DNA of 64,000 nucleotides. It comes from Hyphomicrobium sp. CS1GBMeth3. Its GTDB lineage: Bacteria > Pseudomonadota > Alphaproteobacteria > Rhizobiales > Hyphomicrobiaceae. The translations under genes were made by a program, and so were the position numbers. How positions within the stretch are numbered: position 1 is the stretch's first letter; each line of letters starts with the position of its first letter. The notes under the pieces are model-generated. The model made no database searches. It saw only the letters and a list, made by a program, of their open reading frames with translations, and had not been told where the DNA came from. The stretch spans positions 186,001 through 250,000 of the forward strand of contig NZ_FPHO01000002.1 of assembly GCF_900117455.1 (NCBI RefSeq), given 5' to 3'. Of this stretch, positions 59,430-64,000 are shown piece after piece.

Positions 59430-60401
59430 TCAGTCCGACGAGGCCTGACGGTCGCCGGCCTCGGGTGCAGGCTCCTCCAGCCTTGTCCTGGCCGGAGGCG
59501 CCAGCTCGCTGACGGAGGGGTCGGTTCCGTCGGCCGTCGTCGGTGGCGGGACGGGGCCGTAGAACGGCACGAGGTGGCGGGCGGGAGCCTTGGCCAAAAG
59601 CGGCTGCAGCTCCGCGTCGAGCGTTCCGAGCGGCACGAGGTGAGATTTCGCATGCAGGTGCACGACCTTGAAGCCCTTCCCCTTGAGACCGGCGAGGATT
59701 GCGGGCAGGGCCTTTGCGGTTGGGCGCTTGAGGTCGTGGAACAGCAGGATGCCGCCGCGTCGTGCCGTCACCTCGCGGAGCGTCCGCTCCGCGATGCGCT
59801 GGGAGCTGCCGATGAAGCTGTCGTTGGAGATCACATCGACGGTGAAGCTCGCGATGCCGCGCGCCTGCAGGTACGTCAGAAGCTCATCGTTATCGTTCAG
59901 GCCGGGGAAGCGGAAGAACGGCGCGATATCGGCGGATGCGGCGAGGGCAACGGCGGCGAAGCCGCGCTCGATCTCGTCGTGGGCCTTTTCGGGCTTGAGG
60001 CGCGTCAGATTGTTCGGATGTGACCACGTGTGCGTGCCGACGGTATGACCCCGCGCCAGGACTTCCTTGACCATGGCGGGATAGGTCACGGCCATTTTGC
60101 CGACGGAGAAGAACGTCGCCTTGGTGCAGTATTTATCGAGCGTATCGAGGATCGGCTTGGTGACCCATGGCACGGGGCCGTCGTCGAAGGTGAGCACAAC
60201 CTCGTTCGGGGCTAGAAAGCTTGCTTCCTTCTCGCGCCGGGTCATGGAGCCGAAGATCGGCCCGCCCGCAGTGTCGATCTCGAGCACGCGCGAGACGCCG
60301 AGGGCCTTGGCAGGATTCGGGCATGCTGCCGCAGGCCAGGATGCGCACACAACCCAGGCGGCAAGCCCACAGGCGATCCAGTTTTTCCGTGCTACGCGCA
60401 A
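59430..60401 (-). CDS. Polysaccharide deacetylase (NodB domain), first of two
   Basis: About 323 residues. A signal peptide (IACGLAAWVVCASWPAAA) precedes the conserved N-terminal block GVSRVLEIDT. The NodB domain follows (about 80-270) with VLTFDDGPVP (catalytic Asp and metal Asp), HTVGTHTWSHP (metal-binding H-x3-H), FFRFPGLND and ILLFHDLK. A P/E-rich tail of about 55 residues ends it. The TTG at 60401, with GAGG six bases upstream, fits the signal peptide; the open frame reaches 60482. It probably removes N- or O-acetyl groups from an envelope glycan. It is a tandem paralogue of the next gene. Confidence 0.88.
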   Translation of the reverse strand: MRVARKNWIACGLAAWVVCASWPAAACPNPAKALGVSRVLEIDTAGGPIFGSMTRREKEASFLAPNEVVLTFDDGPVPWVTKPILDTLDKYCTKATFFSVGKMAVTYPAMVKEVLARGHTVGTHTWSHPNNLTRLKPEKAHDEIERGFAAVALAASADIAPFFRFPGLNDNDELLTYLQARGIASFTVDVISNDSFIGSSQRIAERTLREVTARRGGILLFHDLKRPTAKALPAILAGLKGKGFKVVHLHAKSHLVPLGTLDAELQPLLAKAPARHLVPFYGPVPPPTTADGTDPSVSELAPPARTRLEEPAPEAGDRQASSD

Positions 60402-60541
60402 GGCGGGCCTCGCTGGCGACTTCGACGGTACGCGGGACTGTCGGTGATTTCGGACGGCGCAACAAGCGCGCCGCCGCCGCAAGGGTAATTATATGTATCA
60501 GCGCGGCTTTTGGGGCTCGGTCCCTTGGGGGCGCTGCTGCC

Positions 60542-61666
60542 TTACTCCCAACCGAAGGAGCGCAGCTGCCATGGGTCATTCGAGGGGTTGGACCAGTCCT
60601 GCGGCTTCGCAGGCCGGTTGGCGGGCCGCGCACTGGGCGCCGATGGTTTTGCAGGCGTTTGGACCTCGTCGGGCTCGGGGCCCGAGACAGGCCACGTCGC
60701 AGAGCGCTCGGCCAGCGGTGATTTTGCAGCGGCCACGGATTTAGCGCGCAGCGACTTTTCCGCGATGGCGTCGTACTCCGGCAATGTTACGGCCGGATGC
60801 TTGCTGACCATATGCACGACCTTGTAGCCGCGCTCCTTCAGCTCTTCGAGCAGCGTCGCAAGCGCGCCTGCGGTCGACGGCTGGATGTCGTGGAACAGCA
60901 GGATGCCTTTCTTTTCCCGCCCGAGCCGCGTCAGGATGTTGTTGCGCACGACGGCGGGGTTCTTGGTGCGAAAGTCCGTGGAGTCCACGTGAATCCCGAA
61001 TACGCCGATGCCTCTGCTTCGGATATAATTGCGCGAGGCGTTGTTATGGCCGAGGTAGGGAAAGCGGAAGAATGGAGCGGCGGGGCTGCCGAGGGCTGCC
61101 GAGACCGCTGAAAGCCCAAGCTCGAATTCGCGCTTCATTGCCGCCGCGCCGAGTGCCGAAAGATTCTTGTGTGACCAGGTGTGCGTGCCGACGGTATGGC
61201 CACGCCGGGCGACCTCCTGCAATGTGGCAGGATCGGAGATCGCCATGCGGCCGACGGAGAAGAAGGTGGCCTTGACGCACTGCTCGTCGAGCGCCTCGAG
61301 GATCGGCATCGTGTAGCGGCGCGCGGGGCCGTCGTCGAAGGTCAGCACGATCTCGCCGGGCTCGAGAAATTTCGGCTCGGTCTTCGAGTACTGGTCGCCG
61401 AACTCGGGACCGGAGGTGGTGTCGATCTCGACCACGCGCGAGACACCGAGAACGTCGGAACGGCCTTCACATCCGGACACGCCCGTGCCCGGATGCGTGC
61501 GGACGGGTCCGACGGACACCTCCTGCTCTTGACTATCTCTGAGGTTCGCCGCGGCTTCCGCCGGGAAGCCAAACCCGGTTTCGGCCAGGGTCTCCGCTGG
61601 GGCCAGCGCCGCCGCCATTGTCGCGACAAATGCCAAGGCCAGCCATGTGCACCGACTGGCGCGCAT
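60542..61666 (-). CDS. Polysaccharide deacetylase (NodB domain), second of two
   Basis: 374 residues from the ATG at 61666, preceded by AAGGGGAG. A signal peptide (WLALAFVATMAAALAPAETLA) is followed by the shared block GVSRVVEIDT and a NodB domain with VLTFDDGPARR, HTVGTHTWSHKN, FFRFPYLGHNN and ILLFHDIQPS. The C-terminal tail (about 305-374) is P/A/S-rich and ends with WQLRSFGWE. All metal ligands and the catalytic Asp appear present. It lies upstream of the first copy on the same strand, so the two are probably cotranscribed. The glycan target is unknown. Confidence 0.9.
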   Translation of the reverse strand: MRASRCTWLALAFVATMAAALAPAETLAETGFGFPAEAAANLRDSQEQEVSVGPVRTHPGTGVSGCEGRSDVLGVSRVVEIDTTSGPEFGDQYSKTEPKFLEPGEIVLTFDDGPARRYTMPILEALDEQCVKATFFSVGRMAISDPATLQEVARRGHTVGTHTWSHKNLSALGAAAMKREFELGLSAVSAALGSPAAPFFRFPYLGHNNASRNYIRSRGIGVFGIHVDSTDFRTKNPAVVRNNILTRLGREKKGILLFHDIQPSTAGALATLLEELKERGYKVVHMVSKHPAVTLPEYDAIAEKSLRAKSVAAAKSPLAERSATWPVSGPEPDEVQTPAKPSAPSARPANRPAKPQDWSNPSNDPWQLRSFGWE

Positions 61667-61913
61667 CGGTCGTCTCCCCTTGCCCTCTCCAACCCCGCAT
61701 CGGATCTTTCGGGCCGTCGTAGTTTGCACCAGGTTCGTAAATGAGTTTGTAGCTAAATTGCAACCGCTTCGGGCCGCGGCGGATTTTTCGCCGATCGTAG
61801 TGTTGCGGATGTGACGGCTATGCTAGGGCCTCCCTCCGGAATGGCCCGCAGCTTGGGCCCTCCCGCGGCCGCGTCCCGGATGCAGCCGCTCAAGACTGCG
61901 TCTTGGAGTTCCG

Positions 61914-63293
61914 ATGACAGGTGTGGACGAGAAGCAGCCGCCCCCCGAAGCCGACGAGATCAGCGTGGCTGATCTGGTGCGGGACGTGGCGCTGGCGCTG
62001 CACGAGGGCGAGAGCCAGCGTGCGGCGGGGCTCGTCATCGATCTGCATCCTCGCGACCTCGCCGACGTCATCGAGCTTCTTTCTCCGGAGCATCGCGTCG
62101 CGCTGATCCAGGCGCTGGGGCCGGCCTTCAATTACGAAGTGCTGTCCGAGATCGACGAGACGGTCCGTGACCAGCTCTCCGAGGCGCTGCCCAACGAGCT
62201 TCTGGCGAAGGCTGTCACCGAGCTCGATACGGATGACGCGGCCTACCTGATCGAGAACCTCGAGCAGGCGGACCGGGACGAGATTCTGGCTCAACTGCCC
62301 AAGGGCGAACGTGCCGCCCTCGAACGGCAGCTCGAGTATCCGGAAGAGTCCGCCGGCCGCCTGATGCAGAGCGACTTTGTCGCCGTGGCGCCTTACTGGA
62401 CTGTTGGACAGGTTATCGACCATGCGCGCGAAACGGATGACCTGCCGGAGACGTTCTCCGAAATCTTCGTAGTTGACCCGGCTTTTCGCGTATTAGGCTC
62501 GATTGATCTCGCGCGCCTGCTGCGTAGCAAGCGCGACATGCCGGTGACGGAGATCATGGATACCGATCTCGATACCGTCCTGGCTACGGCCGATCAGGAA
62601 GAAGTGGCGCGTCAGTTCGAACGCTATGACTTGATGAGCGCACCGGTCGTCGACGAGAACGGGAAGCTCGTCGGCGTGATCACCGTCGACGACATCGTTG
62701 AGGTCATCCAGGACGAAGCGGACGAGGACATGAGGGCTCTCGGCGGCGTCGGCGACGAAAGCATCGGCGACACCGTGACTCAGACCGCGCAGAGCCGCGT
62801 GCCGTGGCTGATCGTCAACCTGGGTACGGCGGTGCTGGCGTCGTTTGTCATCAAAATGTTCGATGCTACGATCGAGCAGATGGTGGCGCTGGCCGTGCTG
62901 ATGCCGGTGGTGGCCTCGATCGGCGGCAACGCCGGCACGCAGACCATGACGGTGACGGTGCGCGCGCTCGCGACCAACAAGCTCGGCGCGGCGAACGCGG
63001 GCCGCATCATCATGCGCGAGTCGGCCGTGGGGCTCGTCAATGGCTTCGTGCTGTCGCTAATTATGGCGGGCATTGTGTTCCTGTGGTTCGGCTCGACCAA
63101 GCTCGGCGCGGTGATCGGAATGGCCATGGTCGTCAATTTGATGGCTGCTGCCTTGGCCGGCATCCTGATCCCATTGGCGTTGGATCGGCTCAAGCTCGAT
63201 CCGGCTCCTGCGTCCGGCGTCTTCGTCACGATGATCACCGATTGCACGGGCTTCTTCGTCTTCCTCGGCCTTGCGTCGTTGATCCTGCTCTAG
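61914..63293 (+). CDS. mgtE: Magnesium transporter MgtE
   Basis: 459 residues. The cytoplasmic MgtE_N domain (about 15-135) includes HPRDLADVIELLSPEHRVAL. A CBS pair (about 137-260) follows, with FSEIFVVDPAFRVLG, LDTVLATADQEEVARQFERY and LVGVITVDDIVEVI. Five membrane spans (about 300-459) include MPVVASIGGNAGTQTM, the Mg-selectivity signature. The N and CBS domains sense Mg and gate the channel in known homologues. GGAG lies about five bases before the ATG. The divergent neighbour is the second deacetylase gene. Confidence 0.96.
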   Translation: MTGVDEKQPPPEADEISVADLVRDVALALHEGESQRAAGLVIDLHPRDLADVIELLSPEHRVALIQALGPAFNYEVLSEIDETVRDQLSEALPNELLAKAVTELDTDDAAYLIENLEQADRDEILAQLPKGERAALERQLEYPEESAGRLMQSDFVAVAPYWTVGQVIDHARETDDLPETFSEIFVVDPAFRVLGSIDLARLLRSKRDMPVTEIMDTDLDTVLATADQEEVARQFERYDLMSAPVVDENGKLVGVITVDDIVEVIQDEADEDMRALGGVGDESIGDTVTQTAQSRVPWLIVNLGTAVLASFVIKMFDATIEQMVALAVLMPVVASIGGNAGTQTMTVTVRALATNKLGAANAGRIIMRESAVGLVNGFVLSLIMAGIVFLWFGSTKLGAVIGMAMVVNLMAAALAGILIPLALDRLKLDPAPASGVFVTMITDCTGFFVFLGLASLILL

Positions 63294-63398
63294 GTTTTCG
63301 GCCTGTGACGCTTGTATGACATCAGCTGCGCGCTTGCTGCTTGCGGACGCGTGGTGCGCCGTGGTTATCAGGGGCTCTTAGGATCGGGACCGATTGCC

Positions 63399-64000
63399 AT
63401 GGATCAAGACAAGCGGGTCAAGCATCTTCGTCAGATCCTCCTGTGGCCGGTTTACCTGTTACCGTCCGACGACGGCGCGTCCATACACGACCATTGGGAG
63501 CAGCTCGAAAAATCCGGTGCAGAGAACCCATGGCGCGAGGTGGACGACGAGTTCGGCGATCCGTGTGAATTCCAGGCACGCCATTACAACGAGTTCGTGA
63601 CTTTTCTGCCGCCGGTGCAGCGTTTCCTCTACGGGCAGGGTCTCGGGCGCTCCGTCAGGAAGGTGTACGGCGAGAGCCCGATCTGCGTCATGCGCCGGAC
63701 CGACATCGCTCAGGCACGTGTGACGCTCAACCGGGGCGACGCACCGATCACGCTCGACGTCGTGCATGTCGACCTTTACTTCTTCTTCGACATCGACGTG
63801 GCAATCCTCGCGCTCGAGGTCTCTGTTGACGGCGTTGCGTTCGATACGGCTCAGGACCTGATGTTCCGGTTCGGGCGTGCCTACCCCGCCTACTGGGAGG
63901 AGGCCGACGGCCGCGGCGGCCATTGCCCGTGGAAGGTCGAATGGCTGGCGGCCGACGGGCGTGTCCTCGCCACGTCCGACTACGAGAACCGCGAGAAGTT
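63399..64000 (+). CDS. Unrecognised protein, 3' end outside window
   Basis: From an ATG at 63399 the frame stays open for 200 codons to the right edge, so the gene is truncated by the window. It starts MDQDKRVKHLRQILLWPVYL and continues with PSDDGASIHDHWEQLEK. Later come a hydrophobic-aromatic segment VHVDLYFFFDIDVAILALEV and RAYPAYWEEADGRGGHCPW. The composition is that of a soluble or membrane-associated protein with conserved-looking tryptophans; GGATCGGGA precedes the start. I do not recognise the family. It lies 105 bases after mgtE on the same strand. Confidence 0.75.
   Translation, partial: MDQDKRVKHLRQILLWPVYLLPSDDGASIHDHWEQLEKSGAENPWREVDDEFGDPCEFQARHYNEFVTFLPPVQRFLYGQGLGRSVRKVYGESPICVMRRTDIAQARVTLNRGDAPITLDVVHVDLYFFFDIDVAILALEVSVDGVAFDTAQDLMFRFGRAYPAYWEEADGRGGHCPWKVEWLAADGRVLATSDYENREK

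Overview
The window is chromosomal DNA from a high-GC alphaproteobacterium. The best fit is the order Hyphomicrobiales (Rhizobiales), perhaps a Hyphomicrobium-like genus. This is inferred from gene content and order: PopZ next to valS, an RcdA-type protein beside rpmE, argS-SPOR-nagZ-scpA-scpB, tatABC-serS-surE-LysM/M23, DUF815-yajC-secD-secF-Mth938-phytoene-synthase-like, ErpA, and an ExoR-like Sel1 protein. I saw no transposase, integrase, phage gene, rRNA or CRISPR array.

Layout. 1-3.3 kb: a sugar-dehydrogenase-like protein fused to cytochrome c (its start is off the left edge) and a glycosyltransferase, ending at tRNA-Asn; this part is visibly lower in GC. 3.6-5.5 kb: an ActP-type symporter with its DUF485 partner. 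5.7-10.7 kb: a drug exporter with an added winged-helix-like tail, a membrane sulfatase-like protein, and a kinase-like/methyltransferase fusion. 10.9-14.2 kb: tRNA-Cys, a DUF1232 protein, an isoaspartyl-methyltransferase-like protein and TolC. 14.5-20.3 kb: two tandem PopZ paralogues followed by valS. 20.3-28.6 kb: DUF2939, ilvD, an ExoR-like protein, xthA, erpA, dgt and argS. 28.8-34.8 kb: SPOR protein, nagZ, scpA, scpB and an orphan ABC ATPase. 34.9-40.8 kb: tatABC, serS, surE and a LysM/LytM lipoprotein preceded by a perfect CtrA-type site. 41-48.7 kb: a DUF815 ATPase, yajC-secD-secF, two proteins of complex I assembly-factor families, and a large SGNH hydrolase. 48.7-54.9 kb: an ABC exporter, rpmE, rcdA, a CorC/HlyC-type protein, DUF1192 and a quinone oxidoreductase. 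54.9-64 kb: an RND pump with its adaptor, two tandem polysaccharide deacetylases, mgtE, and an unrecognised protein running off the right edge.

Most of the window is housekeeping: aminoacylation, protein export, envelope maintenance and chromosome segregation. One theme recurs across it. PopZ (twice), RcdA, ScpAB, the SPOR protein and the LysM/LytM protein under a CtrA-like site all belong to polarity, cell-cycle or division machinery. The observations I rate highest are the tandem PopZ pair, the kinase-like/methyltransferase plus membrane sulfatase pair, the CtrA-type site, and the exporter with a regulator-like tail. Start codons were moved inward from the longest frame wherever a ribosome-binding site, signal peptide, neighbouring stop or family length argued for it.
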